The position numbers and the translations under genes are program-made. Positions 35,220 through 42,560 of a stretch of 55,719 nt of DNA are shown in pieces. The notes below the pieces were generated by a model. It had not been told where the DNA came from, ran no database searches, and saw nothing but the letters and a program-made list of their open reading frames with translations. The number at the start of each line of letters is the position of its first letter. The first letter of the stretch is position 1. The stretch spans positions 1 to 55,719 of IMG/VR virus record IMGVR_UViG_3300006735_004667, one strand, 5' to 3'. Source of the stretch: a virus.

Positions 35220-35246
35220 AAAGGACTCCATCGGAGGCCTTTGTTT
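35220..35246. terminator. Bidirectional intrinsic terminator
   Basis: AAAGG-A-CTCC (35220-35229) pairs with GGAG-G-CCTTT (35233-35242) around a three-base loop. It is followed by TTTGTTT on the plus strand and by a T5 run on the minus strand, so it can end both the rightward genes and the leftward gene at 35298-35495. Confidence 0.75.
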
Positions 35247-35262
35247 ATAAGGGTTTCAGAGT

Positions 35263-35291
35263 ACTCTCCCGGAACGAATACTAGGGAGAGT
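35263..35291 (-). terminator. Second hairpin in the convergent gap
   Basis: Perfect eight-base stem (ACTCTCCC at 35263-35270, GGGAGAGT at 35284-35291), 13-base loop. It follows the stop of the minus-strand gene. There is no T-run next to it, so it may protect the transcript end rather than terminate. Confidence 0.45.
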
Positions 35292-35297
35292 TAAACT

Positions 35298-35495
35298 CTA
35301 TATTGTTGTCATGTTATCATAAAAGAAATCTTTATCCCAATCATCACCAAGAGTCTTATCAAGAAGCTTCTCTGGTGTTGTTATGTTATTAACAACATCA
35401 TTGAAGTTATCCTTCGTTATAAGAACACTATCTGGATACTCCGTTGCGATGTGAGTAAGATTCAGTCTATGTGTGTAATCTTTCTTATTTTTCAT
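35298..35495 (-). CDS. Hypothetical early protein
   Basis: 65 residues from the ATG at 35495; a second ATG at 35504 abuts the -10 box and would lie before the transcription start. MKNKKDYTHRLNLTHIATEY, then acidic (KTLGDDWDKDFFYDN). It is the only minus-strand gene in the left 48 kb, read from its own class A promoter without leader or Shine-Dalgarno sequence. Unknown function. Confidence 0.6.
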   Translation of the reverse strand: MKNKKDYTHRLNLTHIATEYPDSVLITKDNFNDVVNNITTPEKLLDKTLGDDWDKDFFYDNMTTI

Positions 35496-35504
35496 TATGT
35501 ACAT

Positions 35505-35534
35505 AGTATATCAAAAGTGTACATGCGTTGTCAA
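35505..35534 (-). promoter_or_regulatory. Class A promoter (minus strand)
   Basis: On the minus strand: TTGACA, 18-base spacer containing GTACACTTTT, then TATACTA. This is the same pattern as four plus-strand sites. The ATG at 35495 lies nine bases past the -10 box. It is divergent from the promoter at 35694. Confidence 0.75.
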
Positions 35535-35693
35535 ATAGGGGGGGTAGGTGGAGACTCAGAATACCACATATCGATATACGGACTTACTGCAACCTGGTTG
35601 TTCAAAGAAAACTAAACCAATTTCAAAACCATGATATCAAAATTTTTTTTTCTATATTTTTTTTCGTCTCAAACCAAAATTTTTTTCCGGTAC

Positions 35694-35723
35694 TTGAAAC
35701 CACTGGTACCCTTTTTGTATACT
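35694..35723 (+). promoter_or_regulatory. Class A promoter
   Basis: TTGAAA at 35694-35699, 18-base spacer with GTACCCTTTT, TATACT at 35718-35723. The ATG at 35730 lies six bases on, so the mRNA is probably leaderless. Three T-tracts lie just upstream at 35643-35650, 35657-35664 and 35680-35686. Confidence 0.72.
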
Positions 35724-35729
35724 ATAAAC

Positions 35730-35852
35730 ATGATGAAAACTTACTTACGAAAATTAGACATCTGGTTCTTTAGTAGTCCAGCTGTTGGTATGATGTTCCC
35801 TTGGGTTGTTGTATTCTCAATAATTCATGGTGTCTCTTACATAGTATCTTAA
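35730..35852 (+). CDS. Small hydrophobic early protein
   Basis: 40 residues, MMKTYLRKLDIWFF then a membrane helix (VGMMFPWVVVFSIIHGVSYI). The longer open frame upstream is discarded because it would begin before the promoter. No Shine-Dalgarno sequence. A small inner-membrane protein made early could block superinfection or alter host envelope function, but nothing in the sequence proves this. Confidence 0.5.
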   Translation: MMKTYLRKLDIWFFSSPAVGMMFPWVVVFSIIHGVSYIVS

Positions 35853-35855
35853 TAC

Positions 35856-35885
35856 TTGACACCGCGGGTACACTTTTTGTATACT
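35856..35885 (+). promoter_or_regulatory. Class A promoter
   Basis: TTGACA at 35856-35861, 18-base spacer with GTACACTTTT, TATACT at 35880-35885. It begins three bases after the preceding stop and drives the 35916-37204 operon through a leader carrying GAGGT. Confidence 0.78.
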
Positions 35886-35915
35886 ATAGACATGATAAAG
35901 AAAGAGGTAAATAAT

Positions 35916-36254
35916 ATGGAAAATGGAATCTGGTCAGAGTTCGCCGAAGAAGGACTCAATTCAATAAAGATAGAAAAAGAATCTTTGAAAGATGTCTTTC
36001 AAGAACCTTTCGAAGGTATTAGATATAAACATTCAGGTAAAATGTATGAAGGATATGTTGATGAAGTGTTTGATGATTACATTGTAGCAAGAGTTGAACT
36101 TTGTTTAGATGATTTTAGTCGAAAGCTTGGAGAATTTGACACGGTGATACTTTATAAACAAGTATTTAAATCAATCGAATTAGAATGGTGGTATGAAGGA
36201 CAAGGTTCTTGTACTAGAGGTTCTGGTTCATGGGAAAAATTGGAGGTAGCTTAA
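35916..36254 (+). CDS. Hypothetical early protein
   Basis: 112 residues from the ATG at 35916, chosen because AGAGGT lies seven bases before it; earlier in-frame starts overlap the promoter. The middle looks like a small beta barrel (GIRYKHSGKMYEGYVDEVF, YIVARVEL) and the end is rich in Trp, Gly and Ser. First gene of a class A operon. No family recognised. Confidence 0.6.
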   Translation: MENGIWSEFAEEGLNSIKIEKESLKDVFQEPFEGIRYKHSGKMYEGYVDEVFDDYIVARVELCLDDFSRKLGEFDTVILYKQVFKSIELEWWYEGQGSCTRGSGSWEKLEVA

Positions 36255-36255
36255 T

Positions 36256-36444
36256 ATGTTAATTGAAATAACACAAGCAGATTATAAAAAGTTTCTGAGA
36301 AAGGTAAGTATTCTTAAGAGTAATGGTATTGTTCTTGATTATACAGTCGTTTCTCCGAACAAAAGGGTGGTCAAATTGACTATGAATAAGGTATATGATT
36401 GGGTCAAACTAGACTCAATTTGTGAAAAGGGGAGTGTTTCATGA
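36256..36444 (+). CDS. Hypothetical early protein
   Basis: 62 residues with a compact alpha/beta pattern (LIEITQADYKKFLRKV, GIVLDYTVVSPNKRVVKL). It starts one base after its neighbour and ends overlapping the next ATG, so it is part of the class A operon. Unknown function. Confidence 0.55.
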   Translation: MLIEITQADYKKFLRKVSILKSNGIVLDYTVVSPNKRVVKLTMNKVYDWVKLDSICEKGSVS

Positions 36445-36893
36445 GTGATAAGTATGTAAAATTGGAGAACCTTGAGGGTTTTGATGATGAATTTCTCAAT
36501 GCTTTGAGTGAATTAGAGTTAAGAATCTTTGAAGATTATGACAGATTCATGCCTTCTAAAGGTAATAAAGGATTTCCAGAAACAGTTCCTGGCGAACATC
36601 CGATGTTTACTGAGTTCAAAAATGACTTTGGTTATTCTGTTAAAGGTAGAAAGTATCTGAAACTAGTGATAGGAGCTTTTGGTGAAAGAAATCAAACTTC
36701 TGTTTGGGGTTTCATTGCTAAATCTGATTTTAAAGTAAACAACAAAAAGAAGTCAGGTGGTCCATTCATAGATTTTAAAGAGGGTGATATACTCAAATCA
36801 GCAGGTTGGAATACACCAGCTCTAAACAGTCCAAGAGGTAATATCTTTAGTGATGATTATTCAGTTGGTTGGACTGGACCAAAATATTTATGA
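36441..36893 (+). CDS. Hypothetical early protein
   Basis: 150 residues. GRKYLKLVIGAFGERNQTSV and WGFIAKSDFKVNNKKKSGG suggest a beta domain with a nucleic-acid-like basic loop. GGGGAG precedes the ATG. It is coupled at both ends. In small phage early operons such genes often encode host-takeover factors, but there is no direct evidence. Confidence 0.6.
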   Translation: MSDKYVKLENLEGFDDEFLNALSELELRIFEDYDRFMPSKGNKGFPETVPGEHPMFTEFKNDFGYSVKGRKYLKLVIGAFGERNQTSVWGFIAKSDFKVNNKKKSGGPFIDFKEGDILKSAGWNTPALNSPRGNIFSDDYSVGWTGPKYL

Positions 36894-37204
36894 ATAGAAT
36901 AATTTATGATGAAACTAATCCTCACCCACATTGGGAGAAAGGTTGGTATTCATTCGCTTACAAATATGAACCTATGACAGACTTTACAGATTTTGATTGT
37001 ATACAAGAAATAACTGTATGGGATAAAACAGATTGTAATATACCTTCACATACTTATGTTCTTAATCGAGCTGGGTATTGTAATGGGTATTTTAAAAACA
37101 ACATTATCACTTTGGATAATTGGTTTCAGTTTGGTAGGTCAAATCAAGGATTTAGTAAATCACATAGAAAATGGAAAAAAGTATCAATAGGAAAATTAGC
37201 TTGA
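36890..37204 (+). CDS. Hypothetical early protein
   Basis: 104 residues from the ATG at 36890, overlapping the previous stop. It is rich in aromatic residues (HPHWEKGWYSFAYKYEP, NWFQFGRSNQGFSKSH) with a D-C-x-Q Cys pair. The last codons overlap the -35 box of the next class A promoter. No family recognised. Confidence 0.55.
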   Translation: MNRIIYDETNPHPHWEKGWYSFAYKYEPMTDFTDFDCIQEITVWDKTDCNIPSHTYVLNRAGYCNGYFKNNIITLDNWFQFGRSNQGFSKSHRKWKKVSIGKLA

Positions 37205-37230
37205 CACCGCTGGTACCCTTTTGTTATACT
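37201..37230 (+). promoter_or_regulatory. Class A promoter
   Basis: TTGACA at 37201-37206 overlapping the previous stop, 18-base spacer with GTACCCTTTT, TATACT at 37225-37230. GAGGT precedes the ATG at 37262. Confidence 0.78.
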
Positions 37231-37261
37231 ATGTACATAATAAAAAATAGAGGTATAAAAT

Positions 37262-37666
37262 ATGAAAAACGAAAGTATATTATTTAAACCATGTGTTCCG
37301 GGAACGGTTGGTCATGGTGGTTCTCTCCAAGGAGAGATTCGTGCTTCGTATGCTGAGTTAGTTGAAATGTTTGGCGAACCAGCTTTCGAAGGTATTGGTG
37401 ATAAAATCACAACAGAGTTTGTGATTGACTATGAGTATCATGACGGTATAACCGATGATACTGAATATGGTGGTTTCAGTTTATATGATTGGAGATTCGG
37501 AAGAAATCTTAATGATGATACACAAGAAATCACTTGGAATGTCGGTGGTAGAAAATTCTTGGACGGAGTTGCTGCTAGTCATGCAATGACTATTTTTAAT
37601 AATACAGACATTAGATATGGACAGGATTCGGCTGTTCTATGTCATGCACAATGGCATAAAGTTTAA
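37262..37666 (+). CDS. Hypothetical early protein
   Basis: 134 residues. VPGTVGHGGSLQGEIRASYA and the acidic YHDGITDDTEYGGFSLYDW give a single alpha/beta domain rich in Gly, Asp and aromatic residues. It has its own class A promoter and is followed directly by a structured RNA on the same strand. Function unknown. Confidence 0.6.
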   Translation: MKNESILFKPCVPGTVGHGGSLQGEIRASYAELVEMFGEPAFEGIGDKITTEFVIDYEYHDGITDDTEYGGFSLYDWRFGRNLNDDTQEITWNVGGRKFLDGVAASHAMTIFNNTDIRYGQDSAVLCHAQWHKV

Positions 37667-37670
37667 ACAA

Positions 37671-37778
37671 TGAGAGAGGGATTCCCGAGTAGGATTTCGT
37701 AAACTGGGTTTCGTAATGATATATACTGTAGCAAGTGAAATTTCCCTAAGTGTCCTGACTTCCTCTCTCACCCTTTTT
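37671..37778 (+). ncRNA. Putative structured RNA with three nested stems
   Basis: P1 is a perfect nine-base stem (TGAGAGAGG at 37671-37679, CCTCTCTCA at 37762-37770). P2 is AGTAGGA (37688-37694) with TCCTGACT (37753-37760), seven pairs and one bulged G. P3 is ACTGGGTTTC (37703-37712) with GAAA, CCC and AGT segments between 37737 and 37751. T5 follows at 37774-37778. Twice-repeated TTTCGTAA lies inside. No ORF is present. It could be a stand-alone RNA processed from the upstream class A transcript, or the 3' end of that mRNA. Confidence 0.6.
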
Positions 37779-37799
37779 AATATTTAGTATGGAGAAAAA

Positions 37800-37922
37800 A
37801 TGGAATATTTAATCACACATTTAAAAGAAATGTTATTAGTTATCGGAGCTGCAAGTTTTACAGGACTGTTTTGTTGGGCAATATGGTTTTGTATTTATGG
37901 GGAAGATATAAATAACAAATAG
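37800..37922 (+). CDS. Micro membrane protein (40 residues)
   Basis: One membrane helix (LLVIGAASFTGLFCWAIWFC) and an acidic end. GGAG lies nine bases before the ATG, and the next gene follows two bases after the stop. Unknown function; possibly part of a lysis group with the hydrolase at 38212. Confidence 0.5.
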   Translation: MEYLITHLKEMLLVIGAASFTGLFCWAIWFCIYGEDINNK

Positions 37923-37924
37923 TT

Positions 37925-38215
37925 ATGACAAAGTTTGAACAGAAAGAGATAGAAAACTCTAAAAGAATATTTAAGTCAGCAACACCGAAGTATACAATAG
38001 ATTGGTATTTGAAATGGATATCATCTTGTTTTGTATTAGCTTCAATGTCTATAAGAGGTATAGAAGGACTTCAAGATTATGATTTAATATTATCAACCTG
38101 TGGAGTATTCGGTTGGTTGATTGTTTCTTTTATTTGGCAAGACAGAGCATTGATAATAGTCAATGGTGTTGGTCTTATGTTTCTAATTAAAAACTTAATA
38201 ACAAATCTAATATGA
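37925..38215 (+). CDS. Membrane protein, possible holin-like
   Basis: 96 residues with two or three hydrophobic segments (WISSCFVLASMSIRGI, LILSTCGVFGWLIVSFIW, ALIIVNGVGLMFLIKNLI). The W-x-D-R-A-L-I-I-V-N end is a conserved pattern of a small marine phage membrane family of unknown role. It overlaps the hydrolase gene by four bases, a position that would suit a holin or lysis helper. Confidence 0.55.
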   Translation: MTKFEQKEIENSKRIFKSATPKYTIDWYLKWISSCFVLASMSIRGIEGLQDYDLILSTCGVFGWLIVSFIWQDRALIIVNGVGLMFLIKNLITNLI

Positions 38216-38814
38216 AAAAATATCAAATTTATTTAATACTAGCAACCATTGGTGTTGTTATATATCACGAACATACATTAACTAAAAAAGTAGATGAAAT
38301 ACATGATGTAGTTCTACCTTATATTTTAGATACAGTAAATGACACAAATGATACAGTAAATGAAATCAGTAGAACTATTCACAATACACCATATGATTTA
38401 TCAAATGATTATCATTGTTTAGCTTCAAACATTTATTGGGAGTCGCGTAATCAATCACTTGGTGGTAAAGTAGCTGTAGGTCAGGTTGTTCTTAACAGAG
38501 TTGACAGCGAAGTATTTCCTGATACAATATGTAATGTAGTTAAACAAACAAAATATTATCCTAGTGGTGGTATTGATTTACACGATTGTCAATTCAGTTG
38601 GTATTGTGATGGGAAGTCAGATGTACCTCTAGAGCATGAACAAGTTGTATATGAAGAATCATTCATGATAGCTGTTAATCTTCTGGAGAATCGTCCTATG
38701 GACCTCACAGGTGGTGCTGTTCACTATCATTCAGATAAAGTATATCCTTATTGGGCAGACACTTTAGAAAGAACAACAAGAATTGATAATCATATATTTT
38801 ATAAAAGGAAATAG
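38212..38814 (+). CDS. SleB-type cell wall hydrolase
   Basis: 200 residues. The N-terminal hydrophobic segment (YLILATIGVVIYHEHTL) is a signal anchor. Residues 65-195 match Hydrolase_2/SleB: LASNIYWESRNQSLGGKVAV with the catalytic Glu, VVLNRVDSEVFPDTICNVV, and CQFSWYCDG. These enzymes cleave peptidoglycan glycan strands. With the T4-type lysozyme at 1292 the phage has two wall enzymes; the exported one may be the endolysin and the other a virion or holin-dependent enzyme. Confidence 0.85.
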   Translation: MKKYQIYLILATIGVVIYHEHTLTKKVDEIHDVVLPYILDTVNDTNDTVNEISRTIHNTPYDLSNDYHCLASNIYWESRNQSLGGKVAVGQVVLNRVDSEVFPDTICNVVKQTKYYPSGGIDLHDCQFSWYCDGKSDVPLEHEQVVYEESFMIAVNLLENRPMDLTGGAVHYHSDKVYPYWADTLERTTRIDNHIFYKRK

Positions 38815-38817
38815 ATT

Positions 38818-39147
38818 ATGGGTATGATAAATTTAGGTTCATCAATGAGATATGGACCAAATGGTAAAAGAAGAAAAACAAAAGCTTGGACTACTAAGAA
38901 AAGAAAAGTAGCACCACCTCATTTACAAGGTGAGTTAAAACAGAGTCAAACAGAACTAAACAGAATGCAAGCAATAAAAGAACATAGAAATAAATATCCT
39001 TCCTATGAATCAAACAAATATATTCCTACTAGTTATGATGATTCTTATAAAAAAGAAGTATCAGAAAACTATACAGTAGCAATAGGATACAATAAAGGTG
39101 GGTATCAAGTGATACCAAAAAGTGAAATTAAAGACATCGGAAAATAA
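38818..39147 (+). CDS. Conserved hypothetical protein
   Basis: 109 residues, basic N-terminus (GPNGKRRKTKAWTTKKRKV) and a conserved end (SENYTVAIGYNKGGYQVIP, KSEIKDIGK) familiar from other marine phages. A small unknown domain with a disordered basic lead is likely. It follows the hydrolase by three bases. Confidence 0.6.
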   Translation: MGMINLGSSMRYGPNGKRRKTKAWTTKKRKVAPPHLQGELKQSQTELNRMQAIKEHRNKYPSYESNKYIPTSYDDSYKKEVSENYTVAIGYNKGGYQVIPKSEIKDIGK

Positions 39148-39166
39148 TAATATTATATATAATTAA

Positions 39167-40303
39167 ATGGCAATAAGAAAAACAAAAAGAAAAACCAAAG
39201 CGTCAAGAATTACTTTAGATGAAATGCACATGGGTTTAGAACCTGGTGTTGATTTTTTTGAAGATAAATCAGTCGGTGCTTTTTACAATTGGTATAATTA
39301 TATGTATGACCGAAAGAAAGTTAATCAGGTCATAATATCTTACGCAAAGAAACATGGTTATAAGAATGCACCTAAATTTTCTAAAATGTTTTTACCACAA
39401 AGCTTTGCAGCTGTCATTCGTGGATTAGAAAATGGTATTAAGTTTCCAGACCATAATGATTATCCTGGTGAAGGTGCAGCAGGTTATCAAAAATATATTC
39501 ATTCAGAATTAAGAAAGTATAATAAGAAAGCAACAGAATTAAAACAAAAAGATTTAAATACTGATATGGTCATTAAGAAGAAAAGACTTTCAGTTCAAGA
39601 AAACATTAATAATAAAGGACAAGAATTATTAGGTGATGTTGATTATGCAATTGATACATGGGATATTATTCCATTTGATATGTATAAGTATTTAAGTGAG
39701 AAAGGTGCTTCCTCTGCTGTAGCTAATTCAATCGTTAATGAATATGATTCTTTAATAGAAGAAATTAAAGAAGCAAGAACAGGTGATTGTAAACAACTTA
39801 AAGAAGCTTACAACCATATGACTAAAAGTGAAAAAGATGATTTCTATAATTTCTTACTTAAAATAAAAACAGATACAGAAAGATATGTTCTAAATAATAA
39901 ACCTGTAAGAAAACCAAGAAAAGCAAAAGCAATCAATGCTACAAAAGTTGTATCAAAATTAAATTTTCTAGAACATGATACAGACAATAAAGTTAAATCA
40001 ATAGACCCAAGTAGAATAGTAGGGTGTAAAGAATTATGGGTATTCAATAGTAAGACAAATGAAATGATTAGGTATGTAGCAGAAGACAGAGGTGGTCTTT
40101 CAGTTAAAGGAACAACAATTCAAAACTTCGATTCTAAAACATCAATGAGTAAGAAACTTGGTGTCAAGACAAAACACTTTATTGACCGTATTTTAGAGGG
40201 TGGTTCAATCGTACTAAATAAGTGTATGAATGAAATAAATTCAAAGTCTAGTGAAGTATCTGGACGAATAAATAATAATATGATATTACTAAAGGTGGAT
40301 TAA
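39167..40303 (+). CDS. Conserved hypothetical protein
   Basis: 378 residues. A basic start (MAIRKTKRKTKASRIT), then MGLEPGVDFFEDKSVGAFYN and a helical N-terminal half; the C-terminal half includes VVSKLNFLEHDTDNKVKSID and ELWVFNSKTNEMIRYVAED, a beta domain near 290-330. No catalytic motif is seen. It is followed by three bases and then the next gene, so both are co-translated. Confidence 0.65.
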   Translation: MAIRKTKRKTKASRITLDEMHMGLEPGVDFFEDKSVGAFYNWYNYMYDRKKVNQVIISYAKKHGYKNAPKFSKMFLPQSFAAVIRGLENGIKFPDHNDYPGEGAAGYQKYIHSELRKYNKKATELKQKDLNTDMVIKKKRLSVQENINNKGQELLGDVDYAIDTWDIIPFDMYKYLSEKGASSAVANSIVNEYDSLIEEIKEARTGDCKQLKEAYNHMTKSEKDDFYNFLLKIKTDTERYVLNNKPVRKPRKAKAINATKVVSKLNFLEHDTDNKVKSIDPSRIVGCKELWVFNSKTNEMIRYVAEDRGGLSVKGTTIQNFDSKTSMSKKLGVKTKHFIDRILEGGSIVLNKCMNEINSKSSEVSGRINNNMILLKVD

Positions 40304-40306
40304 ATT

Positions 40307-40783
40307 ATGGCTATAGATTATAGTAGATTACCGAGTGATGCTTCAACAGTTGAAATCTTAACTGCAGTATCTAAACTCAAAACAAAAAAAGAAAAAATAC
40401 AAATGTTGCAAGCGTTTGAATCAAGAGCAGACTTTATGTATGTATTAAGAGGAGCGTATGCAAAGAACATAGTGTGGTTAATACCAGATGGAGAACTACC
40501 ACCTGGTGTATCATGGAGTAGTGCAGCTTCTATTGATACAGCAGAAGATAGATTAATTAGAGCGTACAGAAATTTGTCGTATCTAGTTAAAGGTGGTCCT
40601 GATGTTAAACAATCTAAAAGAGAAGATATTTATTTAAATATGATTAGGTCGTTTCATGAATCAGAAGCAAAACTTCTTATGTCAATGGTGAGTAAAAAAT
40701 TACCATACAAAGGAATAACTAAAGCATTAATTGCAGAAGCTTTTCCTACAGTTTGGCCAAAAGAAAACAAGTCAGAATCATAA
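40307..40783 (+). CDS. Conserved T4-like protein (DUF6433-like)
   Basis: 158 residues. VEILTAVSKLKTKKEKIQML, RADFMYVLRGAYAKNIVWLI and PDGELPPG match a family conserved across T4-like cyanophages, which I recall as DUF6433. Position near replication and late-transcription genes gives no clear role. Length is normal for the family. Confidence 0.6.
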   Translation: MAIDYSRLPSDASTVEILTAVSKLKTKKEKIQMLQAFESRADFMYVLRGAYAKNIVWLIPDGELPPGVSWSSAASIDTAEDRLIRAYRNLSYLVKGGPDVKQSKREDIYLNMIRSFHESEAKLLMSMVSKKLPYKGITKALIAEAFPTVWPKENKSES

Positions 40784-40786
40784 ATA
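40779..40786 (+). promoter_or_regulatory. Late promoter-like box (CATAAATA)
   Basis: One mismatch from TATAAATA, overlapping the preceding stop and five bases before the ATG at 40792, so any transcript from it would be leaderless. Confidence 0.35.
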
Positions 40787-40791
40787 CTTAA

Positions 40792-41088
40792 ATGAGTAAT
40801 AAACTAGGATTAACATTAGAAGAACGAACTGTTTTTTATACTACACCTGAAGGTAAAAGAGTAGGTGAGATAAGACAGTTTGACCCTATAGTAGGACTTT
40901 TAAATATTCATGACCCTATGAAAAATACTCAAATAGAATTTTTATGGGATTCAAGTTCTTCCAAATGGAAGGGTCTTGGAGTCCAATCTGGATATGAAGC
41001 TCTAGTATCACTAGAAACTCCTATCACTAAACAAACGGATAGTGATGTTCCAGATAAAGCAGTAAGTGTGTCAAGATTTCCTTCATAG
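40792..41088 (+). CDS. Hypothetical protein
   Basis: 98 residues, beta-rich at first (LTLEERTVFYTTPEGKRVGE, IVGLLNIHDPMKNTQIEFLW) with a polar end. No recognised family. It ends just before a sigma70-type promoter and a strong hairpin. Confidence 0.5.
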   Translation: MSNKLGLTLEERTVFYTTPEGKRVGEIRQFDPIVGLLNIHDPMKNTQIEFLWDSSSSKWKGLGVQSGYEALVSLETPITKQTDSDVPDKAVSVSRFPS

Positions 41089-41108
41089 GATAGACACAAA
41101 AAATTAAC

Positions 41109-41137
41109 TTGACAGAAATCAAGTTATGTAGTAAAAT
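41109..41137 (+). promoter_or_regulatory. Sigma70-type promoter
   Basis: TTGACA at 41109-41114, 17-base spacer, TAAAAT at 41132-41137. It belongs to neither repeated class. Transcription would begin at about 41144, at the foot of the hairpin that follows. Confidence 0.65.
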
Positions 41138-41143
41138 TAATAT

Positions 41144-41205
41144 ATGAATTGAGATTGTGTAAGTCAATCCGCGTTTTAGAGGAGCGTCAATCTCAATTTG
41201 TTTTT
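41144..41205 (+). ncRNA. Hairpin leader or small terminated RNA
   Basis: A perfect 11-base stem (AATTGAGATTG at 41147-41157, CAATCTCAATT at 41188-41198) encloses a 30-base loop with a TCC/GGA inner pairing, then TTTGTTTTT. The predicted transcription start falls at its left foot. It would make a short terminated RNA, or act as attenuator for the gene at 41236. Confidence 0.55.
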
Positions 41206-41235
41206 AATAAACCATTTATTATGACAGGAGAAAAA

Positions 41236-41463
41236 ATGGAAACTAAAGTAATAACAGTCCAAGATTTAGCCGGTGTGGTTTCAATCATTGATGTATGCTC
41301 TGCAAGAGGTGCATTTAAAGGTGAAGAACTAGCTGGTGTCGGAAGACTGAGAGAATCTTTTCTTGCTGAGGTGAAAGAACAACAACCTGATGCTGTACAA
41401 GCACCAGTGGGTGTAGAAACACCAGTTGTCGAAACAACCGAAGAAGATAACTCTGATTCATAA
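41236..41463 (+). CDS. Conserved small protein
   Basis: 75 residues from the ATG at 41236, with AGGAG seven bases before; the in-frame extension back to 41149 crosses the hairpin and is rejected. ITVQDLAGVVSIIDVCSARG and AFKGEELAGVGRLRESFL fit a short helical family common in marine T4-like phages, with a polar, Pro/Val-rich tail. Expression depends on passing the hairpin. Role unknown. Confidence 0.65.
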   Translation: METKVITVQDLAGVVSIIDVCSARGAFKGEELAGVGRLRESFLAEVKEQQPDAVQAPVGVETPVVETTEEDNSDS

Positions 41464-41474
41464 GCTTATAGATT

Positions 41475-41501
41475 AGAGGGATTAACTTCCCTCTTTCTTT
41501 T
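41475..41501 (+). terminator. Intrinsic terminator
   Basis: AGAGGGA (41475-41481) and TCCCTCT (41488-41494) form a perfect seven-base stem with a six-base loop, followed by TTCTTTT. It ends the 41236 transcript. Confidence 0.8.
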
Positions 41502-41518
41502 ATTTAACAGACACGAAT

Positions 41519-41728
41519 ATGCCAACAAAATTAAAACCAAGTGTAAAAACACTTAATAGAAAAATAGGTAAGACTACTACTGAACATTTCTATATGAAAA
41601 CTATGTCTAAAGAATCATTATTTGAATACATTAATGACGATAGAAATAAACCTAAGATTAAACAGAAATGTAGAAATGAATTAGCTAGAAGAGGTATCAA
41701 AATAGTAATGGTGCCGAAGGAAGTATAA
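41519..41728 (+). CDS. Hypothetical basic protein
   Basis: 69 residues, basic and helical (LKPSVKTLNRKIGKTTTEHF, KIKQKCRNELARRGIKIV). The end resembles a small RNA- or DNA-binding helix pair. It overlaps the next ATG by one base. Similar short proteins occur in related phages, without known function. Confidence 0.55.
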   Translation: MPTKLKPSVKTLNRKIGKTTTEHFYMKTMSKESLFEYINDDRNKPKIKQKCRNELARRGIKIVMVPKEV

Positions 41729-42156
41729 TGGTTTACATACCTCTGAAAAATGGTTCTGGACAAGTAGTTAAAGATATTAAACTTAAAAGTCCAGACAATA
41801 AAACTTATACTGTTGTTCGTAATAAAAGAAAAGGTATTAACAGATATGAGATTGAATTAAAAGGTAGTGATGGGTCCACAAAAAAAGTAATGAATCATGA
41901 TATCATGAAAAAGAAATCAGACCCTAAACACGAACCTTGGGAAGTGGTAGGTGGTTTTCATAGTCCTGCTGAACTAGCGAAGATAAACAAATCAGATAAA
42001 GTTGACCCGGATGCTAACAAACCAAGGTCAAAAAGAAAGTCGTTTTGGAAACAAGACAACAAACCAGGAACACATAGTCATAGTCAAAAACAAAGATTAA
42101 TGAAAAAAGAAGAATTTAAAAAATTTAGAGAGTATTTTAAAAATGACAGAGATTAA
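41728..42156 (+). CDS. Hypothetical basic protein
   Basis: 142 residues. The first half is an SH3-like beta barrel (SGQVVKDIKLKSPDNKTYTV, NRYEIELKGSDGSTKKVM), the second half a disordered, Lys/His/Ser-rich stretch (KPGTHSHSQKQRLMKKEEF). A nucleic-acid-binding role is conceivable. Coupled to both neighbours. Confidence 0.55.
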   Translation: MVYIPLKNGSGQVVKDIKLKSPDNKTYTVVRNKRKGINRYEIELKGSDGSTKKVMNHDIMKKKSDPKHEPWEVVGGFHSPAELAKINKSDKVDPDANKPRSKRKSFWKQDNKPGTHSHSQKQRLMKKEEFKKFREYFKNDRD

Positions 42157-42559
42157 CGATTTTGGGTTTACCGCTGTAGACCAAGATGAACTAAAAACTA
42201 AGACAGGTGAAGATGCCGGTATTGGTGAAGAAGTAGCAAAGAAGTTAGAACAAGTTGCTAAGTCTTCTGCTGGTCAAGCTAACTCAGCTCAGATAGAAGA
42301 ACTTGATTCTAAAGTTGACTTACTATCTAACCTAATCTCTAAGACATTAGGTGAACTAGACGACCATAAAGATAACTTATCATCTATTGACGATAAAAAA
42401 ACATTAGACTTTAAAGACAGATTAATTGAATGTGAAAAACTCATTCTACCATTATTACAAAACTTAATGAAGAATGAAGATAAAGAATACATCTATTGGC
42501 CAAACAGAAAGGCTATCATACAACAACAAATTGACAGACTACAAAAGATTACAAGATAG
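42143..42559 (+). CDS. Conserved helical protein
   Basis: 138 residues, acidic, helical, with a coiled-coil core (QIEELDSKVDLLSNLISKTL, LIECEKLILPLLQNLMKN) and a conserved end (YIYWPNRKAIIQQQIDRLQ). That end is familiar from marine T4-like phages. The role is unknown. It is followed immediately by a class A promoter. Confidence 0.6.
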   Translation: MTEINDFGFTAVDQDELKTKTGEDAGIGEEVAKKLEQVAKSSAGQANSAQIEELDSKVDLLSNLISKTLGELDDHKDNLSSIDDKKTLDFKDRLIECEKLILPLLQNLMKNEDKEYIYWPNRKAIIQQQIDRLQKITR

Positions 42560-42560
42560 A

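Noticed and set aside
35643-35686. Phased A-tract bending signal
   Set aside because: The T-tract centres are about 14 and 22 bases apart, not multiples of the helical repeat, so only a general AT-rich element is claimed.
35528-35729. Open frames across the promoter hub (35528-35773 and the upstream part of 35631-35852)
   Set aside because: They run through homopolymer tracts and the promoter; the peptide is Phe/Lys-rich noise. Only the part after ATG 35730 is kept.
41149-41235. Longer start for the gene at 41236
   Set aside because: It would translate through the 11-base hairpin and T-run; AGGAG points to the ATG at 41236.
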